A DNA stretch of 64,000 nt from contig OX421501.1 of NCBI GenBank assembly GCA_949126835.1, positions 5,278,499-5,342,498 of the forward strand. The letters run 5' to 3'. Every line of letters begins with the position of its first letter. Within the stretch, counting starts at the first letter, position 1. Below the pieces are notes generated by a model, which did no database searches, had not been told where the DNA came from, and was given only the letters and a program-made list of their open reading frames with translations. Source of the stretch: Anisus vortex. Lineage: Eukaryota; Mollusca; Gastropoda; Planorbidae. The translations under genes were made by a program, and so were the position numbers. This document shows, in pieces, positions 43,279 to 54,200 of this stretch.

Positions 43279-44263
43279 AGTAAGGCTATATTACAAAACA
43301 TAACCCGTTTTAAATCACTAAAATTAATTTTATCTTTCACGTAGACACTAATTGTCGAAATAAAAAAAATCCTTTGACTTCCTGCCAATTTTAAATTAAC
43401 CTATTAGATTCACCTTTTTTTACATAGACACCCAAAAAATGGCCGATAAAAACATTTCAAATTGTTCTATAATTCAGGATTGACTGTTATGATTTTATAT
43501 TAATTTTAATGCCATTTAAATCAAACAATATAATTGTTTTGAAAGAGATGGATCGAAAAATTTGGATCTTACAAATGGAATCGGTTTCCGAATTCTGGAC
43601 AACATCCGAGTTAGGCCTACCCACACTTCCCATTCCCGGTTCTAGAAGCCTTACGTGAAAGTATTTTTTTTTAATTATTGAAAATCTAACATTTTGTAAC
43701 GAGTCTTGGTACAGCTACGGCGCATTATAAATTGTCTTATAAATATTTTTTGTAAACATGGTAGAGCAAGAATACTTTTAGGCTGTTGGCAATGCTGAAT
43801 GAATGGAAAAGCCTACTTTAGTACTCTATTATCCAATGGTTGCCAATCAACCCTTGTGATATACTGCAATTCTGTGCATCAAAACGGAGAAGTGTGTACA
43901 CCACCGGTACGCTTGCATCAAGGGCGCACCGGTGGGCTAACAACTCCTAGCTGCGCGTGGTGGGTAGAAAGAAATGGAATGCATCGTATCCGCCTTAACC
44001 CCGCCCTGGTGCCTGGATGCCCATAACTATAATATGGGATGGGCTCTACCGGGCGATATTGCAGGTATACGGGCGAGCTAACACGAGAATGATCGGAGGG
44101 AAATTTCGCAGTGGGAAAAAATAATGCATGTGGCTGCGGAAACTGTGCCCGGACAGAACCATGTTGGGCCTCCCCCCCCCCCACTACCCTGGTTCACACA
44201 TGAACATCGTCACAACCTGGCTCGTCCGATTTTTTTTTTAGGCAATTATACTATAGTCTAGAC
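43279..44263. other. No gene; decayed MITE and unclassified GC-richer block
   Basis: About 43757-43855 resembles the interior of the hAT MITE family (AGAGCAAGAATACTTTTAGGC ... CCAATGGTTGCCAATCAACC). 43880-44180 is GC-richer, with no recognised frame. Confidence 0.35.
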
Positions 44264-44463
44264 CAGGGGTCGCAACCGAATGATACTATTGTACCAAAGT
44301 GGGATTTCAAACTCATTCAGCATGCCAACAGCCTAAAAGATATCGCACTTAATATCTTGTAGAAGAGACGTGAATTGCTTTTTTTTTTCTGTCTTCCGCG
44401 TACCATTGAAAAAACGCTCTGCGTGCCAAGATTGGCACGCTTGCCTTAGGCTGACGATCCCTG
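44264..44463. mobile_element. hAT MITE
   Basis: CAGGGGTCGCAACCG ... GGCTGACGATCCCTG, 200 bp, with 8-bp flanks GTCTAGAC / GTCTAGAA. Confidence 0.9.
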
Positions 44464-44499
44464 GTCTAGAATGCTAATGGTAATGGTATGGTAATGGTA

Positions 44500-44790
44500 A
44501 TGGTAATTTATGTAGCGCTTCTATCCATGCTATTTTAGCATGCTCAGTGCGCTCTAGAAGACTATTAATCTGTGAGAGGTTTCACTGCTGCCGGTTAAGC
44601 GCATGTGATAACAACTCAATATTAACGTCATCTAGTCCCAAAACTCCTGTAGGGCGACAGGGATCTGCCGCTGGCGGGGCTCGAACCCGCGACGTATCAA
44701 GTGGTTTTTTTGCTACAACTTGAGAACACCATGAACCTGGAATCTGCGGCTAACCATTTTTCCAATCTACCGCATAACTCGATACGCCAC
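44500..44790 (-). mobile_element. SINE-B, long copy
   Basis: Holds CCCAAAACTCCTGTAGGGCG and the reverse complement of a B box in GCTCGAACCCGCGACG, shared with 7307-7466. The upstream part (TTTATGTAGCGCTTCTATCC) is also seen near 868. Confidence 0.6.
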
Positions 44791-45042
44791 ATTAGCTTCA
44801 AATTCTAATTTTCTGTCTGTAACTAACTAACATTAGAACATAAAAAGTGTGTTGAACACTTAATGCCTTGATCAAACGGTAAAACCTGAACTGTTAATCG
44901 ATAATTGAGACTGCTGTTGAATACCAATGATGTGGATACATGGAGTCGTATAAACATGACCGCCCGATAAGCGATACATTATTTATTACGTTCATAGCGA
45001 TCTTGAGAAGGTGTTTAAATAGTTTTGCTCTGCGGGAAATAA

Positions 45043-46346
45043 ATGACAATGAAAACATTACCTGTCATACTGGTAGTCATTGGACTTTTGGTCACTATGT
45101 CTCTGGCAAGTAAGTAAAGGCTACCTTTTGTTTTACTAATTGAATATGTATCTGTACATGCCCTTGTATGTATAGTTTTCGCCTTATGATAGCTCTATTC
45201 ATTGTGCCGATGAAACTCATTTCGATGGATTAATTAAAAAAAAATTGTATGCACAAATCAATTCAGCCAGAAATGTCTATCAATTTTTGTGGTGTGTGGG
45301 GTAGGGAGGGAAGGGGGCTCGGTGACTGAGCCGGCTGCGCGTTTGGCTGGCGTACCAAAGGTCCTGGGCTCGAATCCTGTTCCCGGGTCTGCAAGGTGGA
45401 AATTACGTTGGCCAAATCAATCCCTTAGTATCTCGCGGCCACAGAAACTGGTGGAACTCTGCTTCGCTCTGGCACCCTTGGATCAATTTGTTCTGAAGGG
45501 GAGACTTTACTTTACTATGGAATTGGTTGAAGTCACGTCGTTACAACGTGAATCTCTTTACGTTGGAGCAATTCCTTTTGGGCCATATTTATGTTTAACC
45601 AGAAAGCTCTCGTGCAATTTAGTGCGAATTAAGAAGTGGATTTGTTGCCCTGCTATATGTTGCCCTGCTATATGTTGCCCTGCTATATGTTGCCCTGCTA
45701 TATGTTGCCCTGCTATATGTTGCCCTGCTATATGTTGCCCTGCTATATGTTGCCCTGCTATATGTTGCCCTGCTATATGTTGCCCTGCTATATGTGGCAT
45801 TTCTTTTTCTTCTCCACAATAGCAATGTAACTAACTAATATCAGTAAAAAAAAATGTATAGCGTTTTTTAAGCTTGTAGGAATATGTAAAAAAAAAATTT
45901 ATTCAATTTTTTGATTATGATTAAAGAATTTTTGGTTATGCACCGAATAAGAAAAAAACAACTGAACGGTATTTGTAAAGTTGGCTACGGAAAGAGTGTA
46001 TTTCTCTCTGAAATTGTTTTCTTGCAGCTCAAAAATTATGATATTGTTACCCTGCTGACCCGCGACCTTTGAAGAAATGTTTAATTGTATTTCTGAAATA
46101 GTTTTGCTTCTACCCGCCTGACCCGGTATCTTGCAAGGAATGTAAAGTTTTTTTCTATGAACTATGTTTGCAGCACCAAAATCTTGCTATTACCCAGTTG
46201 ACCCGGGACCTTGCAAGCAATCCATCCGAAGGTACTTCTACAACAGTTCGACAAAGAGCTGCCACATCTTCTATTTCGGCGGGTGTGCAGGAAACACGAA
46301 CAACTTCGAGACGGTTCAGAAGTGCAATGAAGTCTGCGAACGTTAA
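45043..46346 (+). CDS. Secreted single-domain Kunitz (BPTI-type) inhibitor 2, two exons
   Basis: Exon 1 (45043-45109) encodes a 22-residue signal peptide (MTMKTLPVILVVIGLLV...) ending in phase 1 at a GTAAGT donor. Exon 2 (46174-46346, after GTTTGCAG) encodes the mature domain with spacing C-8-C-15-C-7-C-12-C-3-C and ends two codons after the last Cys, 79 aa in all. Exon 2 is 173 bp, exactly the length of exon 2 in the gene at 17099, and the intron phase is the same, so the two are likely paralogues. The residue after Cys2 is Lys (P1), again favouring trypsin-like targets by family knowledge. AATAAA at 46469. The 1,064-bp intron holds a SINE-A, a 15-bp minisatellite and broken copies of the exon 2 start. 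Confidence 0.92.
45312..45512 (+). mobile_element. SINE-A, internally deleted
   Basis: The tRNA-like head CTCGGTGACTGAGCCGGCTG with B-box-like GGCTCGAATCC, then the distal body CTCGCGGCCACAGAAACTGG and a tail. The central TTGGGGTAAAGTAAAGG block is missing. Confidence 0.75.
45647..45797. repeat. 15-bp minisatellite, ~10 perfect units
   Basis: TGTTGCCCTGCTATA repeats head to tail with no visible variation. Since 15 is divisible by three, all frames stay open (e.g. Cys-Cys-Pro-Ala-Ile repeats), giving a false 177-aa ORF. Uniform units imply recent expansion. Confidence 0.95.
46028..46143 (+). pseudogene. Broken duplicates of the Kunitz exon 2 start
   Basis: Two segments resemble the acceptor and first ~45 bp of exon 2: 46021-46072 (TTGCAGCTCAAAAATTATGA ... 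CTGACCCGCGACCTTTG) and 46105-46143 (GCTTCTACCCGCCTGACCCG ... CTTGCAAGGAATG). The true exon reads CAGCACCAAAATCTTGC ... GTTGACCCGGGACCTTGCAAG. Both remnants lose the frame and end quickly, so they cannot encode a domain. Confidence 0.7.
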
Positions 46347-46520
46347 AAGGATAATCATAAAAAACAGAAACATTGACCAATTTAAATTGATCTCTATATT
46401 AGACAAACTCTTCGCTTCTTTTTTACAGTTCTTCTCCGTTATTCAGCGGTAAATTTCTTGGTTAGAACAATAAAATCTGTATAGCTTAAACGTTTCTTCA
46501 ATTCTATTAGTTTAAAACAA

Positions 46521-46796
46521 AGACTATAATAAGAAGGACCACTTGCTCTATTTTTAGAGCTAATATGTTATTTTTTCAATGCGCAGCCAATTACGCTGTC
46601 ATAAATGACTCTTACGGCTGCCTATAGGTTTACGCTGCATACAACTTTCAATTTTAATTTTCCATTGACAAAATAATAGTGATTAAATAAAACGGAAGTG
46701 TACAATACAAAAGAAAATCGGGAATTCCGAAAAGAAGTCATTCGAGTCGTCCAATACCAGAAATATTAAAGCACTCGGATATATCTTTTTATAGTC
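46521..46796. mobile_element. MITE-A copy
   Basis: Ends AGACTATAATAAGAAGGACC and CTCGGATATATCTTTTTATAGTCT-like, ~276 bp. Interior TCGGGAATTCCGAAAAGAAG shared with 22880. Confidence 0.75.
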
Positions 46797-47168
46797 TTTG
46801 GATATAAGTTTACCTTTGTCAGTATGATTAATATTCTATAAACGTCTTTGATAAATTTATTTTCTATGTATTTATACCAGAAATGTTACCTGCTACATTG
46901 TTAACTAAACATTAAGTGTTTTTTTTTTTTTTTTAAACTAAAGTGTTTACTATTCTAATGATTAGAGATTTGCATTTAAATGTTTGAACCTTGAGAATTT
47001 TCTCTTTTTGATCTGTTTTGTTTAGAAATTAGATTCACTTTTAAATAATTCATTCGAAAATAAAAATCATTGTTTATTGATCAATTTAGTTTGAGTCATT
47101 TTGAATAATTTAATTTTTATCTGACTTTTTAATAAATAAAAATGGGAACAAATACTGTAAGAACTTAT
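46797..47168. other. Nothing recognised
   Basis: AT-rich with a T-homopolymer near 46920. No gene seen. Confidence 0.4.
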
Positions 47169-47249
47169 TTAACCCTTACAGTCCCGGGCGCGTATATAGC
47201 GGAACTGAAGGCAGCATAGATAGAAGTAGGTCGGTACGGGAAGGGTTAA
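47169..47249. mobile_element. 81-bp TTAA-flanked mini-transposon (copy 2)
   Basis: The same 81-bp element as 38695-38775, with two base differences. TTAA on both sides. Confidence 0.88.
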
Positions 47250-47255
47250 TTAAAA

Positions 47256-47730
47256 ACTATAATAAGATGAACCTCTTGCTCTATTTTTAAAACGAATATG
47301 TTGTTTTTTTGTGCGCAACCAATACGGCTGTCTTGAATGATTTCTACACACCTACGATTGCATTAAATGTTTCCGCTGTATACAACTTTCGATTTTAATC
47401 TTGATTTTCCATTGAGAAAATCATAGCGAAATACTAAACCGTAAGTCTAGAGGACTTAGTGCGATCGAAAAATCCGAAACTAAGTGTTTCAAGCAGTACC
47501 CTCACATAGGGGAGGGCAGATGGGGGCATATGCCCTGGGGCTGCACTTTCAAGGGGGGCGGCAAATGTAGTCTAAATATAGCAATTATAGCACTAAACAA
47601 GCAGTTACAGTATGCAAGGGGGCGGCACTGAAACTTTTGCCCTGGGGCGCTACATAAGCTTGTAAAGGCTCTGGCTTCAAGTTATCGAATAGAAGAACTA
47701 TCAAAGCAAGCGGTCCATCTTATTATAGTC
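47256..47730. mobile_element. MITE-A copy interrupted by a hAT MITE
   Basis: Ends AACTATAATAAGATGAACCT and CGGTCCATCTTATTATAGTC. The copy is ~190 bp longer than usual because 47494-47674 is a separate insertion. Confidence 0.85.
47494..47674. mobile_element. Second hAT-type MITE, 181 bp
   Basis: CAGTACCCTCACATA ... GTAAAGGCTCTG, flanked by 8-mers GTTTCAAG / GCTTCAAG. G-rich blocks (GGGGGCGGC) occur inside. No coding capacity. Confidence 0.75.
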
Positions 47731-48663
47731 TTTGATTCAATAAAATATTTCCTTGCCAGTTGAAAAAAACGGATGTGCGTAAAATATAAATTGTTGATGC
47801 TATAATTATTCGTCTTTATTCTTTTTTTGATTATTTATAAAGCTTTAAATATGCCTCATTAGTCTACATTTTCCTACAATTTGTTTCTTTTTTCATTTTC
47901 GTTTAAAAAACAAAAATTGAGACTGGCCTAGACCAAATATCTATAAACATATTTTATATCTTTATTTAACGTTACATATTTTAAATAATCTTACTGAAGA
48001 TAAAAGGCATAATGGGCCTGTTATCAAATCACAAAAATGAAAAGGTCAAGGAACGCAAGTGCTGAGCTCTATTATAAATATTGGTAAAATAAACTAAACT
48101 CCATTTTGTGTGTGTGTGTTATATTGATGAATCTATCATTATAATTAACTTACAAAAACTAGCTTTGGCGACTTAGCTAATTATTGATTTTAAAAAGAAC
48201 GAGAAAGTAATTTTGAAAATAATGACATTAATTTCTATGTTGATAGACGACTGTCTTTAAGACCTACATTTAAACACCTGTTGAATTAAAAAGTGCTAGC
48301 ATGCTGCTTTCGTTAAGATCAATTAAACGCGGTGTAGGAATATTATTAGTCAACGATTTCTTGTATTAATTATTTTAAAAAATTACAACTAAAAAAAACA
48401 ACATTGTCTAGACTTAATAATACCTTTCTGATGCATACGTTTTATCATATTATTAATTTTTTGTCTTATTAGTACATTGTATAATTAAATATGGATTTCT
48501 ATTAGTCGTCGTGTGTGCATAGTATAATATGGAATAGATAATTATTACTTAAGAGAATAAGTCAGTGTTAAAAGTAGGACAAGAATCTTCTGTATAGAGC
48601 GAGCGCCTGTAGCATGTAAAGAATGCCAACAGACTTTGCAATAATCTTCATACAGCGTTGATC
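47731..48663. other. Upstream region of GPCR 1
   Basis: AT-rich with no gene. 48582-48625 (AGAATCTTCTGTATAGAGCG) resembles a LINE-S tail lying just upstream of the GPCR start. No promoter motif assigned. Confidence 0.4.
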
Positions 48664-49704
48664 ATGGAGAGGGACTGGATTGACGAATCGAGGGTGTGGT
48701 ACATATCTGACGAGGTCCTGGAGTACCTGAATGTGTCTCTGTCCATCTCATTCCACGGAGTCCTGGCCGTCTTCGGCGTTGTGTCCAACGCAGTGAGCAT
48801 GGTCGTCTTTGTCCAGCTTCGACTTCGGTCCAGCATGAGCGTTGGGCTTTTCGCCTTATCCTTGACGGATTTCTTGGTCACGGTATTTCAGCTGGCCAGT
48901 TGCTGCTCCTACCTCATTGATGTTGTCTATCCCGATTGTCCTGTGGATCCGTGGACGTTGGGTGGCTACATTTTCAGTTGGGCGCACTACGAGGCGTATC
49001 TAATATCGTGTTGGATAACTACGTATCTATCGGTTGAAAGGTGTTACTGCGTGGTCTCCCCTTTCACTGTCCGTCAAACTTTCACCAGAACCCGGTGTAT
49101 CTGGTTTATCATAGTGATCTACTCAATCCATATCGGTATCCATATACCGATCTTCGTGTATGCCGAGCTGAAATGGACATCCGTGGCCAGTAGTGTTAAC
49201 TCCACTTTGTCCGAAATATATATACTAAGAATAATATTGAATGATAACTCAGCCAGATGGGAAACATTATCTGACATAGTCGCCGGCATAAGTTTCTTGC
49301 TTACATCACAAGTGATACTAATTGTTTGCACTTTGTTCATGATAGCTTCTCTGAAAATTTCATCGATGATACGCCAAAACTCCGAAGACTTTGGGAAAAT
49401 CTCTGAAAACCTCGGGAATAGTTCTTCAAATGTAACGGATCTTTTGTCTCCCAGAGAAAAAAGAATGGCCAAAACAGTTCTCTGTCTGGCTGTAATAGTG
49501 ACCGCTTGTAACATCCCAAGATTTATGACAACTGCTGTGCATCACATAGTGCCTGGGATGAATGTGGGTGCAATGCAGAACTTGCAGATATTTTTGTGGG
49601 ATGTCTCATACATGTTTGGCACAGTCTGCTGCAGCTGTAACATATTTGTGTATTTAAAGCTTAATTCTAACTATAGGGGAGCTCTTGTGCGCTTCTTTAA
49701 ATAA
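48664..49704 (+). CDS. Rhodopsin-class GPCR 1, single exon, gastropod chemosensory/peptide-receptor type
   Basis: 346 aa from ATG at 48664 (an in-frame TTG six bases earlier is not a credible eukaryotic start). Seven hydrophobic segments lie at about residues 27-50, 59-82, 102-128, 145-166, 203-230, 267-290 and 306-333. The DRY box is replaced by SVERC (123-127), and TM7 has N-x-x-x-Y (N326-Y330) rather than NPxxY. Likely N-glycosylation sites at N23 and N179. A Ser-rich third intracellular loop (233-265) precedes a basic stretch before TM6. A paralogue of 58240-59280, with the same length and shared blocks such as MSVGxxALSxTD and TSQVILxVCTL. By family knowledge these resemble gastropod chemosensory-type and peptide-type receptors; ligand unknown. 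The lack of introns fits either retrocopy origin or family habit. Confidence 0.9.
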   Translation: MERDWIDESRVWYISDEVLEYLNVSLSISFHGVLAVFGVVSNAVSMVVFVQLRLRSSMSVGLFALSLTDFLVTVFQLASCCSYLIDVVYPDCPVDPWTLGGYIFSWAHYEAYLISCWITTYLSVERCYCVVSPFTVRQTFTRTRCIWFIIVIYSIHIGIHIPIFVYAELKWTSVASSVNSTLSEIYILRIILNDNSARWETLSDIVAGISFLLTSQVILIVCTLFMIASLKISSMIRQNSEDFGKISENLGNSSSNVTDLLSPREKRMAKTVLCLAVIVTACNIPRFMTTAVHHIVPGMNVGAMQNLQIFLWDVSYMFGTVCCSCNIFVYLKLNSNYRGALVRFFK

Positions 49705-50667
49705 CCTTTTAACTGTAAAAGGGCATATTTTAGCAACCGACGTGATATTACTGGTAGGTTATGATATCTAAATTATAAAATAAGCGTAGTTAATGTTTTT
49801 GTTTATGAAGATAACTTTTTATCCAAGTAATAAGGTTTATCAATATTACTCTAACTTAATTAAAATCATTAATCAAGTATTTTAAAATGTGAAATTAATC
49901 TTATATGTGTATGCATGTGTACTGTACATGTTACAATAACACTAACATTGAGTTTTTTTCAAAAAACATAACGTACATTTTTGTAATACTAAACTACAAA
50001 TGTCAATATTTATGGCATAATATTTTATCATAAAATTGTTGATAAATAAATATCAATATCTCTTTTAAAATCTTCTTTCTGAGAAGTTTGTTCTAGATAA
50101 TTTTTTTTTTCTCTTTCAAATGTTACTAATTTGAAAAGTATTTTTTCTAGATTTACATATTCTCTTCTCTTAGATATTTTTTTTCTTTTTAGAGATATAT
50201 GTATGACATTATCAAACAAATAAAATATGCATGGCTTAACGCAATATGGCATCATAATATATAGATATAAAATAATTAATATGGTATTTAATTAAAGATA
50301 ATTCTTATAAATTTAAGAATAAATTTGTCAAATTATCAGTTAAAATTCCTTCACCAAGAATAAACTTAGATTCTTACACAAATGAAATTGTATTTTATAA
50401 AAATATTCCAAATATAATGTGATAATGCAACTAAGGTAATTAATATCTATAGTGTTGTTATTTTAATGACAAAATGAAAGTATTATATTTACATAGCTAG
50501 TTTCATAGTCTAATTTTTAGTTATATTTACAACGTATAATAATGTATCATTTCATAGTATTTAATTTAGACTACTGGTTCAGGGAGAGATAATGTATTTG
50601 CCACTATTATCTTACTTAGTTACAGGAACTATTTTCAGAGTATATGATTGTAAAAACAAACTCCATC
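49705..50667. other. 3' flank of GPCR 1
   Basis: Very AT-rich. No exon, RNA gene or repeat end recognised. Confidence 0.4.
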
Positions 50668-50975
50668 TCAAAATTCTTTGATTTTGCCTAATTTAATCTT
50701 TGATAAGCACACTAATGGATTATGGTCTGTATATATTTCAATAGGAACATGAGAACCATGTATGTAATAATCAAAATGCTTCAAAGAAATGATAAGGCTT
50801 AGCAGTGCTTGTTCTATGGAACTGTAATTAACCTCATATGAAAGAAATTTCTTAGAACAATAACTAATGGGATGTTCCAGAGAATCATCTCCTACCTGTG
50901 AAAACACAGCCCCCATTCCTTTATTACATGAATCCACCATTATTCTAAAAGGTTTTGTTATAGTTGGGTTGTCAC
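50668..50975 (-). pseudogene. Ty3/gypsy RNase H-like fragment
   Basis: The minus-strand frame reads PFRIMVDSCNKGMGAVFSQV, HPISYCSKKFLSYEVNYSSI and EIYTDHNPLVCLSKIK. These match the RNase H region that follows the RT in Ty3/gypsy polyproteins (GAVLxQ, YxSKKL, NYS, TDHxPL; family knowledge). A short RT-like stretch at 54640-54735 (minus; SPITSVLKDKYMVVGF) lies beyond the Harbinger element, so that element may have landed in this retroelement. No LTRs found. Confidence 0.75.
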
Positions 50976-51209
50976 TATATCATTAGATATTACAGAAGTT
51001 ACGCATGTGGCTAGATGAGGAATAAGAAAGGTGTGCATGTTATTATTATGTACGAGATTGCACTATGGTATGAAATGGAAGTGCAGAGAGTATGAATGAT
51101 ATAGCAACGCTGAATTCTAAAGACACTACAGTTGGGATTCTGTCTGGACATGAACAAGACGTATATGAAATCAGTCTTCGTCCAAGTTGGTAATCGTACA
51201 GACTACTAA

Positions 51210-54200
51210 AGCCTAAGCCACACTATATTCAAGAATCAGTGATTCGCTGCGATTCAATTCAAAAATCACGATGATTCACCCCGTTTCAAATGTGGCATAG
51301 CGCGAAACTGATTCAACACAATCAGTTTCAGCAGTGATTCGCAATGTTTCACAGAGTTAGAACATGTTCTAAAATTTGGCAACATGATTCTTGATTCAAG
51401 CAGTGTCAGCCAATGGGAAGCGCTAAAATATCATGTGATTATTAACCTAGTTAAAAAAAGACAACAAAAATGGCTGCTACTAAATCGACAGGCGTTCTGA
51501 TCAACTTACAGAGAAAACAATTATTTTTATTGAGATCTACGAAATACATTAATGTATTTGGAATATTAAATTATCTAGCTATCGAAATGTCATAATGAAG
51601 AAAGCTGTCTGGTCAATTAGTGTTAGAATAAATGTCACTTAACAGACTGGGATCGAGTGCACCGGTAAGTAGGCCTACTTTCGTTTTTTATTCACTGTAA
51701 TGTAAATGTAAACGTGTAGTGTAGGCTGTAACATAGTAATTATTACTATTACTAGTGTATAATAATAATATTATAGTGTTATGAATATGATCATGATGAT
51801 GTAGCCTACTGCCTAGCTAGATGTACTAAAATACTAATATAATAATAGGAATAGGCCTACACGTCCTACTAGTCCTAGACCCTAGGCCTAGACTAGAAGC
51901 CTAGAGTCCTAGAGCCTAGACTAGAAGCAGTAGACCGCTACAAGTGTCATCATCCACTCATAAATTATTCATAAATAAAAAAATTTGATATACTGCTGGA
52001 CCAGTATAGGCCTGTACCATGCTTTATGTATTTAGTAGGCTACTCCCAATGGTCTACGCAACTATTGAACTACAATGCAGTAAATAGTAAATAATGAGTA
52101 AAGCTACTTATGATGAGTATCATGCTTTATAGGCTATACAGTACTAAAGTACTGGGTCTTGAATATGAAGTGTCCACTCCTGTATTGGTCTTGGACACCA
52201 TATATTTTTGTATTTATAGTTTTTTTTTAGGTAGGACATTCAAGGAGCATGACTATAATAATTATTGATGAAAAATATTATAATTGCACTTGATATAAGC
52301 AGGGACGGATTTACCTATAGGCCTAAGCTAAACAAGCTATAGCTTAAAGGCCTCCACTATATTGTTCGAGTTAGCAATTGACATATATATATAAATGTAC
52401 TGCAGCATTACAATAATTGATAGTTATGATGGAATAAATGATGCATTGCATCAGCATATTGTTACTACTTAAATTATGAAAATAACAAATCAAGCCATAA
52501 AAATTTAGGAAAAAATATAGGAGTTTGAAATTATGATGTTAATTATATTAGTTAACTAGTTCCTTTCTGGATGAATTTCACAAGACTAGTAAATCACTGC
52601 AATACTCTCAAATTAGTCAATATGTATGTAGGAAACTGTATTCTTCACTTTAGGATTTTGTTAAAGATTTCAGTGATATGTTTGTTCATTATGAAGAAAA
52701 ATAAAATAAATAATATCTTGATGTTGATTACAAGAACAAAAGTTATGGATGAAGGCATATTAATTAAAATAATTACTGAATACTTATAAAATGTTTCAGA
52801 GATTAGATAATGGTCCTTTGTAAATTTTGCATGATAAAAATAAAAGAACTTTTTCTTCTTTTTATCATAACTTGTCTTTTTAAGTTTCTTATGAATAAAA
52901 TGATTTTAAAGTAAAGAATTATTATTTATCTATCTATATACTTCTTTATTGCATTTAGCTTTAACTCTCAATTTAGCACTGATATATAATATATTGACTT
53001 ATAAAGGGCCCCATATATCAAAAAGGTTAGGGTATTATAAAGTCTAAATCTGTCCCTGCAGAAAAATAGAGACTTATGATATCATTATGCCTTGATTATT
53101 ATGGGGGCATAAACTAAAATCATAAACGATCTACATATTAAGAATAAGAAAATTTGTAATAAACATAAGCTTCAAATAAGACAAAAATCACATGTATAAA
53201 TTTCAACTGTTTATTTTTTTTTTTCAGATGAAAACATTAAAAAAATGCATTCTCTGGGGAATAATTATACCAGGGAGCTGCGCATTTGCCTATCTACTAA
53301 AAAGAGTGATGCTGGAACTGCAGGTGTAAGGATCAGCAAATGGCTTTTTTTTTTAATGCCATGACTTTTCTAAGAGGATTGAGTAATATCAGCACAGGGA
53401 CTATATCAAATATGGTAATTTAAATTTTCAAAGTTAAACAAATTAAATTAAATATTTTTTTCAAATAAATATATAACTCAGTGGGTCATTGTAGCAAACT
53501 ACTGCCAATCATTTGCACCATGTTGCTAAATGCCAAATTAATTCTGTTATGTTCTCATGGCTGTGCTTGCCTCCCATATAAATGTTGCCACTTAAAAGGC
53601 ACTTAACCTTCGTTCCAGAAGTACTCCTTCAGTTCTTTCCTCAATTGTCTGGCTTTATTAGTGCTGTTGCCAGTGGAAAATTTTAAAGTGTGGAAACTGC
53701 CACTTTGTGTTGTAGTCATCAGCTACATTTTTCCATTCATCAGCAGTTTTGGGAAGCTAAAATAGAATAGTATTTCAATTTAATATGCTGTTTTCACTCA
53801 TAATAATACATAATGTATGGTCTATAGCAGGCACCTGCAAAGAGCCTTAATATTACTGATTACGTTTTTTTTACTGTTAATATACAATGTGTATGTATTG
53901 TCTTTTGCAGGCACCTGCTACAAGCAGCAATGCAGAGGATGCTGACACTGCCATGTCTCAGCAAAGCACTTCTTCATTTGACAGTCATGAGCCAAGCCAG
54001 CCAGCAGAAGATGAACCAGCAGAAACAATTTCCTTACCACAAACAGCAACCCTTTCTAGACCAGTAGCAGCAACCCCTTCCAGACCATTCAAGAGAAAAC
54101 AGACAGAAGATTCCCTGCCCTCTGTTTATTTTGTGTCTGATATATTGGTTATAATGTGTATGTTATATGTACACAGCACAGTCATCTCAATCGGTGTATC

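Noticed and set aside
45289..45822. 177-aa ORF with Cys-Cys-Pro-Ala-Ile repeats, and antisense repeats
   Set aside because: The repeats come from a 15-bp minisatellite (a multiple of three), and the N-terminal part is a SINE-A. It lies in an intron of the Kunitz gene.
48658..48663. TTG start two codons before the GPCR 1 ATG
   Set aside because: Not a credible eukaryotic initiation codon; ATG at 48664 chosen.
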